NCBI GenBank assembly: GCA_031291185.1
Contig: JARLJM010000207.1
Location: 1 to 32,767 of the forward strand
Length of the DNA: 32,767 bases
From: Parasulfuritortus sp.
GTDB taxonomy: Bacteria > Pseudomonadota > Gammaproteobacteria > Burkholderiales > Thiobacillaceae
Direction: 5' to 3'
In this document: positions 9,242 to 21,285 of the stretch, in pieces
Layout: every line of letters begins with the position of its first letter
How positions within the stretch are numbered: position 1 is the first letter of the stretch
Translations under genes and position numbers: made by a program
The notes under the pieces: model-generated
Told to the model about the DNA's origin: nothing
What the model saw: the letters and a program-made list of their open reading frames with translations, nothing else
The model's database searches: none

Positions 9242-10157
9242 GCTTTTTATCTCTCCGACTGAAAACGCACACGATCGAACCCAATTCGGGCGGCAGGAGC
9301 AAGCGACTCATTGCGGAATCTTCGACAAAAGAGAATGCCGTCTGGGCTTCGTAATCAGGCCAGTTGCCGCTGGCCTGCCGGTGCTCGCTGACGATAGCAA
9401 TATAAGCCGACACGCTTCGGGTGCGAAACACATGTCGTTCGAAGTCATTGCCAGCCGGTGGCCAGGAGCAGATGACTACCTCCGGCGCATAATGCTCAAG
9501 CGCCGCGCGCGCATCCATCCGCAGAACCGACTCCGGATAACGGACATCATGCTGCCAGCTATGATCATCCGTGGCCCGGATATCGACCCCGGCTTCAGCC
9601 AGGAACCGGGTCAAGGTACCGTCGCCAGCGGCAATTTCCAGGCAGGTCCGGGGTCCGATCAACTCAGCCAGCCTGGCGATCAATTCACGCGAATAGAAAC
9701 AGTAGATGCCCCGTTGTTTGACCAGTGGCATCAAGAAGCGTTTTTGCCAGAGCAAAGGCCAGAGCAGCCTAAACCAGAACAGGGATACCGGCTTGCGTAC
9801 GAAGCCACGCTTGAACAAGAGTCGCTGAGCGATAAAACCGTTGACCAGATTGAAGCGGACCTTGCCCGAGGACTTTCCAGCAGCGAGCGCCAGACTGCGT
9901 CGCTCAATCTCCAGTGTCGCCATACGACGCCGGACTTCGGCCAATAGGTAATGTTCCTGTCTATCCTTGCGAAATCCCGAGCCGGGCGATTTGACTGGTT
10001 TCAGGAGCCGACGCAACCGATTCTGGTCATTCTCTGACGCTGCAGTGGCGATCTCCTGCTGCACCACCGCCCATTCTTCTGGAAATTCGTCGCATAGTTT
10101 GCGCAACGAGGGACGGGTACGCAGCCAGGACAGTGTCTGGGCCAATGTGCCCCGCAT
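9231..10157 (-). CDS. Putative SAM-dependent methyltransferase
   Basis: Protein of 308 aa. A helical, basic N-terminal region of about 150 residues precedes a Rossmann-like domain. CLEIAAGDG at 172-180 resembles methyltransferase motif I, and RATDD about 15 residues later resembles motif II. A distinctive VVICSWPPAGNDFE segment occupies the motif IV position. The substrate is unknown. It lies 28 bases downstream of guaA and overlaps the thioredoxin-like gene, so it is probably the third gene of a guaB-guaA transcript, although a hairpin intervenes after guaB. It is not one of the named rRNA methyltransferases I recognise. Confidence 0.6.
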   Translation of the reverse strand: MRGTLAQTLSWLRTRPSLRKLCDEFPEEWAVVQQEIATAASENDQNRLRRLLKPVKSPGSGFRKDRQEHYLLAEVRRRMATLEIERRSLALAAGKSSGKVRFNLVNGFIAQRLLFKRGFVRKPVSLFWFRLLWPLLWQKRFLMPLVKQRGIYCFYSRELIARLAELIGPRTCLEIAAGDGTLTRFLAEAGVDIRATDDHSWQHDVRYPESVLRMDARAALEHYAPEVVICSWPPAGNDFERHVFRTRSVSAYIAIVSEHRQASGNWPDYEAQTAFSFVEDSAMSRLLLPPELGSIVCVFSRRDKKHDV

Positions 10158-10185
10158 CGTGAACCCCAGCTATCCCGGTTCCGGG

Positions 10186-11748
10186 TCACTCCCACTCGAT
10201 GGTGCCTGGGGGTTTGCCGGTGATGTCGTAGGTGACCCGGTTGATGCCGCGGATCTCGTTGATGATGCGGTTGCTGACCTTGGCCAGCAGCGAATATGGC
10301 AATTCGGCCCAGTGCGCGGTCATGAAGTCCTGCGTCTGAACAGCACGTAGGGCGATCACGTAATCATAGGTGCGGCCGTCGCCCATGACCCCAACCGCCT
10401 TGACCGGCAGAAAGACGGCGAAAGCCTGCGAAGTCTTTTCATACCAACCACTTGCACGCAATTCTTCAATGAAAATATGATCCGCTCGACGGAGCAGATC
10501 GGCGTATTCCTTCTTCACTTCTCCAAGGATGCGCACGCCCAGACCCGGGCCGGGGAACGGATGACGGTAGACCATCTCGTGCGGCAAGCCGAGGGCGATG
10601 CCGAGCTCGCGCACTTCGTCCTTGAACAATTCGCGCAGCGGCTCAAGCAGCTTGAGGTGCATGTCCTCGGGCAGACCGCCGACGTTATGGTGGCTCTTGA
10701 TGGCGTGCGCCTTCTTGGTCTTGGCGCCGGCCGATTCAATGACGTCCGGATAAATGGTGCCCTGCGCCAGCCACTTGGCGTTCTTCAGCTTGCCCGATTC
10801 CTCCTGGAACACGGCGACGAACTCACCGCCGATGATCTTGCGCTTCTTCTCCGGATCGCTGACGCCGGCCAGTTTGCTCATGAAGCGTTCGGTGGCATCG
10901 ACGTGGATGACCTTGACGCCCAGGTTGCGGGCGAACATGTCCATCACCATCTCGCCTTCGTTAAGTCGCAAGAGGCCGGTATCGACGAACACGCAGGTGA
11001 GCTGGGAACCGATGGCGCGATGCAGCAGCGCGGCCACCACGGAGGAATCGACGCCGCCGGACAGGCCAAGGATGACCTCGTCGCTGCCGACCTGGGCTTG
11101 GACCTTGGCGATGGCCTCGTCGATGTAGTTGGGCATGTTCCAGTCCTGACCGCAGCCGCAGATGTCATGTACGAAGCGGCCGACGATCGCCTTGCCCTGG
11201 ACCGTGTGGGTGACCTCGGGGTGGAACTGCACAGCATAGAAGTTGCGCTCGCCGTCGAACATGCCGGCGATGGGGGTGGCGGCGTTCTCGCACATCACCT
11301 TGAAGCCCTCGGGCAGGCTCTCGACCTGGTCACCGTGGCTCATCCAGACGTCCAGCCAGCATTTGCCGTCCGGATCGGCGCGGTCCTGGATATCGGCCAG
11401 CAGCCTGGAATGGCCATGGGCGCGGACTTCAGCATAGCCGTATTCGTGATGGCTGCCGTTGATCACCTTGCCGCCCAGTTGCGCGGCCATGGTCTGCATG
11501 CCGTAGCAGATCCCCAGCACCGGCACACCCAGATCGAACACCACCTGCGGCGCGCGCGGTGTTTCTTCCTCGGTGACCGACGACGGCCCGCCGGACAGGA
11601 TGATCCCCGCCGGCGCGAAGTCGCGGATGAACTGTTCGGTCACGTCGTAGGGATGCAGCTCGCAGTAGACGTTGTGCTCGCGTACGCGGCGGGCGATCAG
11701 CTGGGTGAACTGGGAACCAAAGTCGAGGATGAGGATTTTCTGGTGCAT
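10186..11748 (-). CDS. guaA: GMP synthase (glutamine-hydrolysing)
   Basis: Converts XMP to GMP with glutamine and ATP. The N-terminal class I amidotransferase has nucleophile Cys81 in LGICYGMQ, with His176 and Glu178 in [10 protein letters not shown]. The ATP-pyrophosphatase domain has SGGVDS at 230-235. The C-terminal dimerisation domain ends in the invariant KPPGTIEWE. The length of 520 aa is usual. It lies 52 bases downstream of guaB, with a strong hairpin between them that may reduce read-through from guaB. Confidence 0.98.
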   Translation of the reverse strand: MHQKILILDFGSQFTQLIARRVREHNVYCELHPYDVTEQFIRDFAPAGIILSGGPSSVTEEETPRAPQVVFDLGVPVLGICYGMQTMAAQLGGKVINGSHHEYGYAEVRAHGHSRLLADIQDRADPDGKCWLDVWMSHGDQVESLPEGFKVMCENAATPIAGMFDGERNFYAVQFHPEVTHTVQGKAIVGRFVHDICGCGQDWNMPNYIDEAIAKVQAQVGSDEVILGLSGGVDSSVVAALLHRAIGSQLTCVFVDTGLLRLNEGEMVMDMFARNLGVKVIHVDATERFMSKLAGVSDPEKKRKIIGGEFVAVFQEESGKLKNAKWLAQGTIYPDVIESAGAKTKKAHAIKSHHNVGGLPEDMHLKLLEPLRELFKDEVRELGIALGLPHEMVYRHPFPGPGLGVRILGEVKKEYADLLRRADHIFIEELRASGWYEKTSQAFAVFLPVKAVGVMGDGRTYDYVIALRAVQTQDFMTAHWAELPYSLLAKVSNRIINEIRGINRVTYDITGKPPGTIEWE

Positions 11749-11758
11749 GGTGGCCGCT

Positions 11759-11789
11759 CAAAAGAAAAAGGAGGGCAAGCCCTCCTTTT
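11759..11789 (-). terminator. Intrinsic terminator or attenuator between guaB and guaA
   Basis: A perfect 10-bp stem (AAAAGGAGGG at 11766-11775 with 11780-11789) and a 4-base loop. On the minus strand it is followed by a T-rich tract, the complement of an A-run at 11760-11769. It begins 12 bases after the guaB stop and would partly separate guaB from guaA expression. Confidence 0.65.
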
Positions 11790-11800
11790 CGGGGTGTCGT

Positions 11801-13270
<1,470 letters not shown>

Positions 13271-13287
13271 CTAGCACGCAAAACGGC

Positions 13288-13293
13288 ATTATA
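13288..13293 (-). promoter_or_regulatory. Probable guaB -10 element
   Basis: A perfect TATAAT on the minus strand, followed by a GC-rich discriminator (GCCG), 27 bases before the guaB ATG. The -35 region is poor. GC-rich discriminators are common at stringently controlled promoters, but that control is inference here. Confidence 0.45.
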
Positions 13294-13360
13294 CCGGCTC
13301 GGTCCTTATGATGGGAGAGGCCTGACACGCATAAGCCTATTCTTATATATTCCAAAGGGA

Positions 13361-13389
13361 TTGACGGCTTAGCCATCAGCAATTAACTT
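13361..13389 (+). promoter_or_regulatory. Candidate promoter of the small lipoprotein gene
   Basis: TTGACG (13361-13366), a 17-base spacer and TAACTT (13384-13389). The -35 is good and the -10 is weak. The leader would be about 48 nt with GAGGAG at its end. Confidence 0.4.
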
Positions 13390-13443
13390 CACTACTGCTT
13401 AAGTGCAATTTCAGTTTTTTGTATGTGAGACGAGGAGACAAAT

Positions 13444-13776
13444 ATGAAATTCAAACCCGCTTCCCTGGCTATCGCTTCGCTGCTGGCCCTGTTTGCTGCC
13501 GGTTGCAGCACTGCCCCCAGCCAGCAAGCCGCCGCGCCTGCCACGCCGGTCCTGAGCGACGAGGCCAAAGCGGCCATGGCTCAAGCCGACTCAGCCGTCA
13601 AGACTGCCAAGGCCAACTTTACACTATGGATTCCCGTGGAAACCGCGTACACGAAGGCCCAGGAAGCGGCCAAGGCCGGTGACAGCGACACTGTACTCAA
13701 GCAGACCAAGATTGTGGCCGACCTGAACAAAATCGCGACCGCTCAGGCGAATTACCCCTCCACTGAAATGAAGTGA
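13444..13776 (+). CDS. Small outer-membrane-type lipoprotein
   Basis: Protein of 110 aa with a lipoprotein signal peptide. The lipobox AAGC places the lipidated Cys at residue 21. Ser at +2 argues for outer-membrane rather than inner-membrane sorting. The mature part is short, Ala/Lys-rich and helical, with the pattern W-x(8)-A-x(2)-AxxAAKAGDxDT. This recalls DUF4398-type proteins and the small proteins annotated as SoxXA-binding, but no sox gene is nearby and I do not claim that role. The start has GAGGAG 7 bases upstream. A hairpin follows the stop. Confidence 0.8.
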   Translation: MKFKPASLAIASLLALFAAGCSTAPSQQAAAPATPVLSDEAKAAMAQADSAVKTAKANFTLWIPVETAYTKAQEAAKAGDSDTVLKQTKIVADLNKIATAQANYPSTEMK

Positions 13777-13782
13777 TCCTGC

Positions 13783-13805
13783 ACGGGCGGACTTGCGCCG
13801 CCCGT
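13783..13805 (+). terminator. Hairpin after the lipoprotein gene
   Basis: ACGGGCGG (13783-13790) pairs perfectly with 13798-13805 around a 7-base loop. The T-tract is poor. It lies between the convergent lipoprotein and ratB genes and may serve both. Confidence 0.45.
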
Positions 13806-13815
13806 TCCCAGGCGA

Positions 13816-14124
13816 TCAACCGGTAGCGTCTCCCCCGCCCTTCTTCATCACCTTGCCTTCTGCGGCGCGCTGTTTGCGCACTTCCTTTGGGTCCGCAATC
13901 AGGGGGCGATAGATTTCCACCCGGTCATGATCCCGTAGCATGGCATCAGGCTTGGCCAGCTTGTTCCAGATACCCAGCTTGTTTTTGCTCAGATCAATCT
14001 CGGGGAATTCCTCCAGCAGGCCGGAGTGTTCGATTGCCGCCTGCAAGGTGCAGCCTTCCTCAATGGCCAGACGTGCAACCTTTTGACGATCTCTCAGTGC
14101 GTAAATCACTTCTACATTAATCAT
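13816..14124 (-). CDS. ratB: RnfH/RatB family ubiquitin-like protein
   Basis: Protein of 102 aa with the beta-grasp fold pattern of the RnfH family: MINVEVIYAL at the start, then Gly-Cys-Thr-Leu, KLGIWNKL and DRVEIYRPLIADPKE, the family signature. The C-terminal tail is basic and Gly-rich. Its biochemical role is not established. It overlaps ratA by 4 bases (ATGA), the usual ratA-ratB arrangement beside smpB. Confidence 0.9.
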   Translation of the reverse strand: MINVEVIYALRDRQKVARLAIEEGCTLQAAIEHSGLLEEFPEIDLSKNKLGIWNKLAKPDAMLRDHDRVEIYRPLIADPKEVRKQRAAEGKVMKKGGGDATG

Positions 14125-14558
14125 CGTTCACCATAAACCTTCTCGGCCCGCTGGACGAAGGCATCCACCAGGGTGTTGGCGATATGGCCGAAAACCGGCC
14201 CCAGAACCGTTTCCAGCAGATTACTGGAAAAATCGTATTGCAGCATGAACTCTATCTTGCAGGCCGTCTGACCCAGGGGCTTGAAGTGCCAGTAGCCTTC
14301 CAGGCTTTTGAAGGGGCCGCTCTTCAAGCTCAGTTGCATGTCCTCGGGAAAGCGCTTGGTGTTGATGGTGGAAAACTGCTGGCGTATTTGCATATAGCCG
14401 ATGTGGATCGTTGCCTCAGTCGTGGTGTCGTCACGAAGATGCAGCTCACTACCGGCGCACCAGGGCAGGAATTTGGGGTAATCCTCCACAAAATCCACCA
14501 ATTGGAACATCTCCGCCGGGGTGTACGGCACCAGGACGGTTTTCACGACTCGGGACAT
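14121..14558 (-). CDS. ratA: RatA / COQ10-like START-domain protein
   Basis: Protein of 145 aa in the SRPBCC (START-like) fold. Conserved features are VPYTPAEMFQLVDFVEDYP near the N-terminus, FLPWC, and the C-terminal FVQRAEKVYG. E. coli RatA is reported to bind 50S subunits and block 70S association; relatives (COQ10) bind ubiquinone, and both roles are discussed for this family. The ATG at 14558 matches the family start. An in-frame ATG 105 bases upstream lies inside the divergent smpB gene and is rejected. Confidence 0.92.
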   Translation of the reverse strand: MSRVVKTVLVPYTPAEMFQLVDFVEDYPKFLPWCAGSELHLRDDTTTEATIHIGYMQIRQQFSTINTKRFPEDMQLSLKSGPFKSLEGYWHFKPLGQTACKIEFMLQYDFSSNLLETVLGPVFGHIANTLVDAFVQRAEKVYGER

Positions 14559-14590
14559 ATTATGAACAGGTAAGGGAATGATGACGGGCC

Positions 14591-14599
14591 TGTTAAAAT
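14591..14599 (+). promoter_or_regulatory. Extended -10 promoter of smpB
   Basis: TGTTAAAAT fits TGn plus a -10 hexamer (TAAAAT at 14594-14599), 31 bases before the smpB ATG. The -35 is poor, as allowed for extended -10 promoters. It lies between the divergent ratA and smpB starts. Confidence 0.5.
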
Positions 14600-14630
14600 A
14601 CACGAAACACTTATTTAACCCCACCCCTCC

Positions 14631-15077
14631 ATGAGCATCATCGACAATCGCAAAGCCTTCCACGATTATTTCATCGAGGAAAAATATGAGGCCGGGCTGG
14701 TGCTGGAAGGCTGGGAAGTCAAGTCCATCCGGGCCGGTCGAGTGCAGCTAAAGGAGGCCTATGTGGTCCTCCGCAATGGCGCGGTCTGGCTGATCGGTTG
14801 CCACATAAGCCCGCTGACCACAGCCTCGACCCATATCCATCCCGACCCGACCCGCTCGCGCAAGCTGCTCCTGCACGCCCAGGAGGTCAGTAAACTGATC
14901 GGCAAGGTCGAACGCGCCGGCTACACCCTGATTCCGCTGGACATGCATTTCAGCAAGGGCCGGGTCAAGCTGGAGATCGGTCTGGGTAAGGGCAAGAAGC
15001 AGTTTGACAAACGTGCCGTCGAAAAAGAACGTGACTGGCAAAGAGAGAAACAGCGGCTGGTCCGCCATGAAGTCTGA
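14631..15077 (+). CDS. smpB: SsrA-binding protein SmpB
   Basis: Binds tmRNA and brings it to stalled ribosomes for trans-translation. The protein of 148 aa has family signatures [27 protein letters not shown] and [13 protein letters not shown] RKLLLHAQE, and a basic C-terminal tail that folds in the decoding site. The ATG is preceded by CCACCCCTCC, with no Shine-Dalgarno. It overlaps mnmH by one base (TGATG). The tmRNA gene itself is not in the window. Confidence 0.97.
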   Translation: MSIIDNRKAFHDYFIEEKYEAGLVLEGWEVKSIRAGRVQLKEAYVVLRNGAVWLIGCHISPLTTASTHIHPDPTRSRKLLLHAQEVSKLIGKVERAGYTLIPLDMHFSKGRVKLEIGLGKGKKQFDKRAVEKERDWQREKQRLVRHEV

Positions 15078-16153
15078 TGCTGGGCGGTAACAACGAGCCG
15101 GCCCGGTTCCGGCCGGACATGGCTGCCTTGAATGATCTGGCCTCGTTCGACGAGGTTATAGACGCTCGATCACCCGGCGAATTCGAGGAAGACCACATTC
15201 CTGGCGCCATCAATCTGCCTGTGCTCGACAACGAGGAACGGGCGCGGGTCGGCACCATCTACAAGCAGGTCTCCCCGTTCGAGGCAAAACGGCTCGGCGC
15301 CGCCCTGGTTTCGCGGAATATCGCCCGACACCTTGAAACCTGGCTGGCCGACAAACCCAAGAATTATCGCCCCTTGATCTATTGCTGGCGCGGAGGCACA
15401 CGAAGCGGAGCCATGACTCATGTGCTGCGTTCCGTCGGCTGGCAAGCAGCGCAACTGGAAGGCGGCTACAAAGCGTATCGGAAGTCCGTCATTGCCGATC
15501 TGGAGAACTGGCCGGCGCGATTTCGCTTTACCGTCGTCTGTGGTTCCACTGGCGTCGGGAAAAGCCGGTTCCTGAGGGCCTTGCAGGAGCTTGGCGGCCA
15601 GGTGCTGGATCTGGAGGCCATGGCTGCCCACATGGGTTCGGTATTGGGCGCCTATCCGGATACGCCGCAACCCAGCCAGAAATTTTTCGAAAGCCAGATA
15701 TGGGCAGCGCTACGCAGCTTTGCTTCAGACAGCCCTGTATTTGTCGAATCGGAGAGCAAGAAAATCGGCAACCTGCGCACCCCGGAAAGCCTTTTGCTCC
15801 GTATGCGGTCCAGTGACTGCCTGAATCTGAGCGCCGATATCGCGGTTCGCATCGCCCTGCTCAAGGAGGAGTACGCCCATTTTCTGGCCAACCCGGAACG
15901 ACTCAACAACGAACTGGATCGGCTGATTGAGCTCAGAGGACGGGAAACTGTGGAACGCTGGAAGACACAAGCTGTCGAAAGTCACTGGGACGAACTGGTG
16001 TCGGAACTCCTGGAGGTGCATTACGACCCCGCCTACAGACGTTCACTGGCACACAATTTCCAGCGTGCCGAACAGGGGCCTCGCCTCGTGCTTCAAGCTC
16101 CAGATGAGGCAACTGTCCGGAAATTGGCACAGCACGTCCTTGACGCAGGCTAA
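15077..16153 (+). CDS. mnmH: tRNA 2-selenouridine synthase
   Basis: Also called SelU or YbbB. It replaces the 2-thio group at wobble uridine 34 with selenium, via geranylation. The N-terminal rhodanese domain has the active Cys103 in YCWRGGTRS. The second half is a P-loop domain with GSTGVGKS at residues 156-163. The length of 358 aa is usual. Function needs selenophosphate from SelD, which is not in this window. The ATG overlaps the smpB stop by one base, so translation is coupled. Confidence 0.95.
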   Translation: MLGGNNEPARFRPDMAALNDLASFDEVIDARSPGEFEEDHIPGAINLPVLDNEERARVGTIYKQVSPFEAKRLGAALVSRNIARHLETWLADKPKNYRPLIYCWRGGTRSGAMTHVLRSVGWQAAQLEGGYKAYRKSVIADLENWPARFRFTVVCGSTGVGKSRFLRALQELGGQVLDLEAMAAHMGSVLGAYPDTPQPSQKFFESQIWAALRSFASDSPVFVESESKKIGNLRTPESLLLRMRSSDCLNLSADIAVRIALLKEEYAHFLANPERLNNELDRLIELRGRETVERWKTQAVESHWDELVSELLEVHYDPAYRRSLAHNFQRAEQGPRLVLQAPDEATVRKLAQHVLDAG

Positions 16154-16242
16154 CCCCCTGCTAACTTGATATGGTGGCTTGGTCGTACAGAAGATTCCTT
16201 GCCACTCCCGCCTGTTTCATTCACTTGTTCGAGAGGATAGCG

Positions 16243-16671
16243 ATGTCCGTAATCTGGATCATGGTGGCTAATGCCAGTCACGCCAAGTTGTTCAGCAATG
16301 AAGGCCCCAAAAAAGGCCTGCAGCTCGTCAAGGAACTCATCCATCCGGAAAGCCGCGAAAAGGCCGCGGAACTTGTCAGCGACCGAGTCGGCAACTTCGC
16401 CGGCTCTGGCAGTTATGCCCAGCCCACTGATCCCAAGGAGCACGAAGCCGAGCGCTTTGCCCTGGAGATCGCACACGAACTGGAACATGCACGTGTCAAC
16501 AATGCCTATGAAAAGCTGATCCTGGTTGCTTCGTCGCACTTCTTGGGCTTGCTCAATGGCCGATTGACCCAGCAGGTGCGTGGCAAGATCAGCGAAAGCA
16601 TCAACAAGGATTACACCCAGCTCCCAGTAAAGGAATTAAGCGGGCATCTTGAAAACTACGTATTCCTATGA
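16243..16671 (+). CDS. Host-attachment family protein (baeRF type)
   Basis: Protein of 142 aa of the family annotated as host attachment protein: WIMVANASHAKLF at the N-terminus, HPESR, a Ser-Asp-Arg segment, HEAERFA, LILVASSHFLG and the closing Lys-Asp-Tyr-Thr-x-Leu. This family is now grouped with bacterial relatives of archaeal/eukaryotic release factor 1 and Pelota (baeRF). The attachment name comes from one plant-associated case and may mislead. The ATG has GAGAGGA upstream; a GTG or ATG further upstream would add an unconserved tail. It overlaps thpR tail to tail by 6 bases. Confidence 0.85.
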   Translation: MSVIWIMVANASHAKLFSNEGPKKGLQLVKELIHPESREKAAELVSDRVGNFAGSGSYAQPTDPKEHEAERFALEIAHELEHARVNNAYEKLILVASSHFLGLLNGRLTQQVRGKISESINKDYTQLPVKELSGHLENYVFL

Positions 16672-17241
16672 CAGCAGGAAACGATCGAGCACCTGGTAGC
16701 GGGTTCCGTCGGTTGAGGATACAGACTCCACCAGGACAAAGTCTCTTGCCGACCATTTGATCGGTGCAAAATCGCCCCATTCGGGCGAATCAGGAACCCG
16801 GCCGATGGCCGGGTTTCCTTTTTGGCACTCCGCCTTTCTGAGCAACGTGACGTGCGGACAGTAAGGGCGGCGGTCGAATGGAATGGCGAGTGCGTCCAGC
16901 GTCTTTTCAAGGCTGGCGACCAACATGTACAAGACGTCGGGTGGTTTGCCCGGTGCCAGGTAGACGATGCGGTTATGGCGCCAGCAATCGGCCCGGTCGA
17001 AGTCGATCTGGAAACCGGGTGACGCCAAGGAGCGCAATGCCTCGCGTAATTCAGGCAAACGCGCCCGAGCCAGATTGCCGATGAAGACCAGTGTGAGATG
17101 CAAGGTATCGGGGCGACTCAAGCGGCCAGCCAGATGACTATGCAGGCGTCCACCCTCCTCCGCCAGCCGTTTTTGCACTGCATGGTCCGGCCACAAGGCC
17201 AGGAAGACGCGAGCCGGATTCAGACCTTCATGATCAGGCAT
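16666..17241 (-). CDS. thpR: RNA 2',3'-cyclic phosphodiesterase
   Basis: Two-histidine phosphoesterase, formerly called 2'-5' RNA ligase, which opens 2',3'-cyclic phosphate ends of RNA. The two catalytic HxTx motifs are HLTL at residues 48-51 and HVTL at 130-133. The 191-aa length fits. The start overlaps the end of ispF by 22 bases, and this ATG gives the expected VFLALWP start of the fold. It is the last gene of the GNAT-ispF-thpR group. Confidence 0.93.
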   Translation of the reverse strand: MPDHEGLNPARVFLALWPDHAVQKRLAEEGGRLHSHLAGRLSRPDTLHLTLVFIGNLARARLPELREALRSLASPGFQIDFDRADCWRHNRIVYLAPGKPPDVLYMLVASLEKTLDALAIPFDRRPYCPHVTLLRKAECQKGNPAIGRVPDSPEWGDFAPIKWSARDFVLVESVSSTDGTRYQVLDRFLLS

Positions 17242-17699
17242 ACCGCTTCCGCCGCGATGCCTTCGCCTCGACCGGTGAAGCCAAGTCGTTCCGTAGTCGT
17301 GGCCTTGACGTTGACTGCCTCGACAGCAACCGCCAGATCGACAGCGATGTTGCGCTGCATGGCCGGAATATGAGGGGCCATTTTTGGCGCCTGGGCAATG
17401 ATGGTTGCGTCCACGTTACCGATCCGCCAGCCCTGCGTCTGCAGTAATCCAGCCACATGACGCAGCAACTCCCGGCTGTCGATGCCCTTGTAGCGCAGAT
17501 CGCTGTCGGGAAAGTGACGACCGATGTCACCCAGCCCGGCGGCGCCAAGCAGTGCATCGCAAATGGCATGAAGCAGCACATCCGCGTCGGAATGACCGAG
17601 CAGACCGCGTTCATGGGCGATCTCCACCCCGCCGATGATGAGTTTTCTATCTGTCGCAAAGGCATGCACGTCAAAACCGTGACCGACCCGGATATCCAT
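17220..17699 (-). CDS. ispF: 2-C-methyl-D-erythritol 2,4-cyclodiphosphate synthase
   Basis: Fifth enzyme of the MEP isoprenoid pathway. Metal ligands are visible: Asp10 and His12 in GHGFDVH, and His44 in [10 protein letters not shown]. The product binding region [10 protein letters not shown] and the C-terminal [14 protein letters not shown] are typical. The length of 159 aa is normal. The usual partner ispD is absent here; the neighbours are a GNAT gene (stop codon directly adjacent to this ATG) and thpR (22-base overlap). Confidence 0.97.
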   Translation of the reverse strand: MDIRVGHGFDVHAFATDRKLIIGGVEIAHERGLLGHSDADVLLHAICDALLGAAGLGDIGRHFPDSDLRYKGIDSRELLRHVAGLLQTQGWRIGNVDATIIAQAPKMAPHIPAMQRNIAVDLAVAVEAVNVKATTTERLGFTGRGEGIAAEAVCLIMKV

Positions 17700-18155
17700 T
17701 CAATGACCTCGCAAATCCAATTCCATCACTCTGTGCGGGATTCCCGCTTCCATGAACTCAGACCCGGCCACAGCAAAACCGAACCGCTGGTAAAACGCAA
17801 TGGCATGACTCTGCGCGTGCAAAACCACATGCGGCATGTCACGTTGCCTTGCTGCATCCAAAGCCATGACCAACAGGCTGGAACCTATGCTCTTGCCACG
17901 CCAGCCAGCCAGCACCGCCATCCGGCCAATCCGGCCAGTCGACGTCAGCCGTGCAATTCCGACCAGGCCATCGGCAGCCTGGGCCACAAACCAGGCACAC
18001 TCCGGGTCGATCGTTTCCCATTCCATCTCATCTGGAACGGACTGCTCCTCGATGAATACCCTGCGCCGAATATTCGCAATCGAGTTTTCATCCGCTGACC
18101 AGTCGGCTGGGCGGATTTTCACTTCTGGAGGAAGGGGCTTGAGCTGGCTGAACAC
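17700..18155 (-). CDS. GNAT family N-acetyltransferase
   Basis: Protein of 151 aa with the GNAT fold. RRRVFIEEQSVP at residues 31-41 is typical of the ElaA/YjcF-like branch. Motif A is RMAVLAGWRGKSIGSSLL at about 78-95, with the acetyl-CoA-binding R-G-K-S-I-G loop. FYQRFGF follows, as in other members. The substrate is unknown. The start is GTG; no upstream ATG is possible in frame without entering the divergent gene. It directly abuts ispF. Confidence 0.85.
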   Translation of the reverse strand: MFSQLKPLPPEVKIRPADWSADENSIANIRRRVFIEEQSVPDEMEWETIDPECAWFVAQAADGLVGIARLTSTGRIGRMAVLAGWRGKSIGSSLLVMALDAARQRDMPHVVLHAQSHAIAFYQRFGFAVAGSEFMEAGIPHRVMELDLRGH

Positions 18156-18194
18156 GGTTAGAATAGTACCTTGTTACCCGATATCGAGTGTGCC

Positions 18195-20570
<2,376 letters not shown>

Positions 20571-20586
20571 CTGTCCGGAGCTGCAA

Positions 20587-21261
20587 ATGGAAACACTCGA
20601 CATATTTCTGGCATCGCTGTCCGACTCCCTGACGGAGGTCGCCAGTTTTCTGCCCAGACTTCTGGTTGCCATCGTCGTCCTGGTACTGGGCTGGATGCTG
20701 GCCAAAGTCGCCCGGACCGGAATCATGCGCCTGCTCGTCTTGCTTAAATTCGACCGCGCAACAGAGAAATCCGGCCTGGAGGCATTCCTGAAACACGCCG
20801 AAATGGAAGTATCGATCGCGTCCATTATCGGCAATCTGGCGTACTGGATGATCATTCTGCTCATGATCGTCACCGTGGCCAATTCTCTTGGCCTGCAAAT
20901 GGTGGCCGACCTGTTCAACAAGGTCGTGCTCTATATTCCCAATGTTATCGTCTCGATTCTGGTGCTGGTGTTCGGCACCATTCTGGCCCGGTTCATCAAC
21001 CGGCTGGTATTCGCCTGGCTCAGCAACGTCGAGTTTTCCGGAGCACTGACGGTCTCGACCTTCTCCGAATACGCCATGATGGTATTTGTCTTCTTCATGG
21101 CGATGGAGCAGTTACAGATTGCCAATGAACTTCTGACCGCCGCCTTCATCATTGCCGGTGGCGCAGTGGGCCTGGCCTTCGCACTGGCCTTCGGGCTGGG
21201 TGGCAGGGACTGGGCGGCACGGGTGATCGCCGAGCACGTCGACCCGAACAGAAAAAAATGA
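20587..21261 (+). CDS. Small TM-helix membrane protein (MscS-related)
   Basis: Integral membrane protein of 224 aa with about five hydrophobic segments (roughly residues 20-42, 78-100, 115-137, 153-175 and 180-202). The pattern Leu-Pro-x-Leu-(hydrophobic)-GWMLAKVAR and YIPNVIVSILVLVFG-x-x-LAR is the conserved TM-helix repeat of proteins annotated as mechanosensitive ion channel. The MscS beta domain and its cytoplasmic cage are missing, so channel function is uncertain. The ATG has CCGGAG 7 bases upstream. It is probably the last gene of the dapE-prmB transcript. Confidence 0.8.
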   Translation: METLDIFLASLSDSLTEVASFLPRLLVAIVVLVLGWMLAKVARTGIMRLLVLLKFDRATEKSGLEAFLKHAEMEVSIASIIGNLAYWMIILLMIVTVANSLGLQMVADLFNKVVLYIPNVIVSILVLVFGTILARFINRLVFAWLSNVEFSGALTVSTFSEYAMMVFVFFMAMEQLQIANELLTAAFIIAGGAVGLAFALAFGLGGRDWAARVIAEHVDPNRKK

Positions 21262-21266
21262 TGGAC

Positions 21267-21285
21267 GGGCGCTGTCTCAGCGCTC
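21267..21285. terminator. Hairpin between convergent genes
   Basis: GGGCGCTG (21267-21274) pairs with CAGCGCTC (21278-21285) with one wobble and a 3-base loop. It spans the rluB stop codon. The T-tract is poor on both strands, so this is a weak bidirectional candidate. Confidence 0.35.

Noticed and set aside
18156..18194. TAGAAT at 18159-18164 as a promoter for the YffB-type gene and dapE
   Set aside because: No -35 at an acceptable distance; too weak to list.
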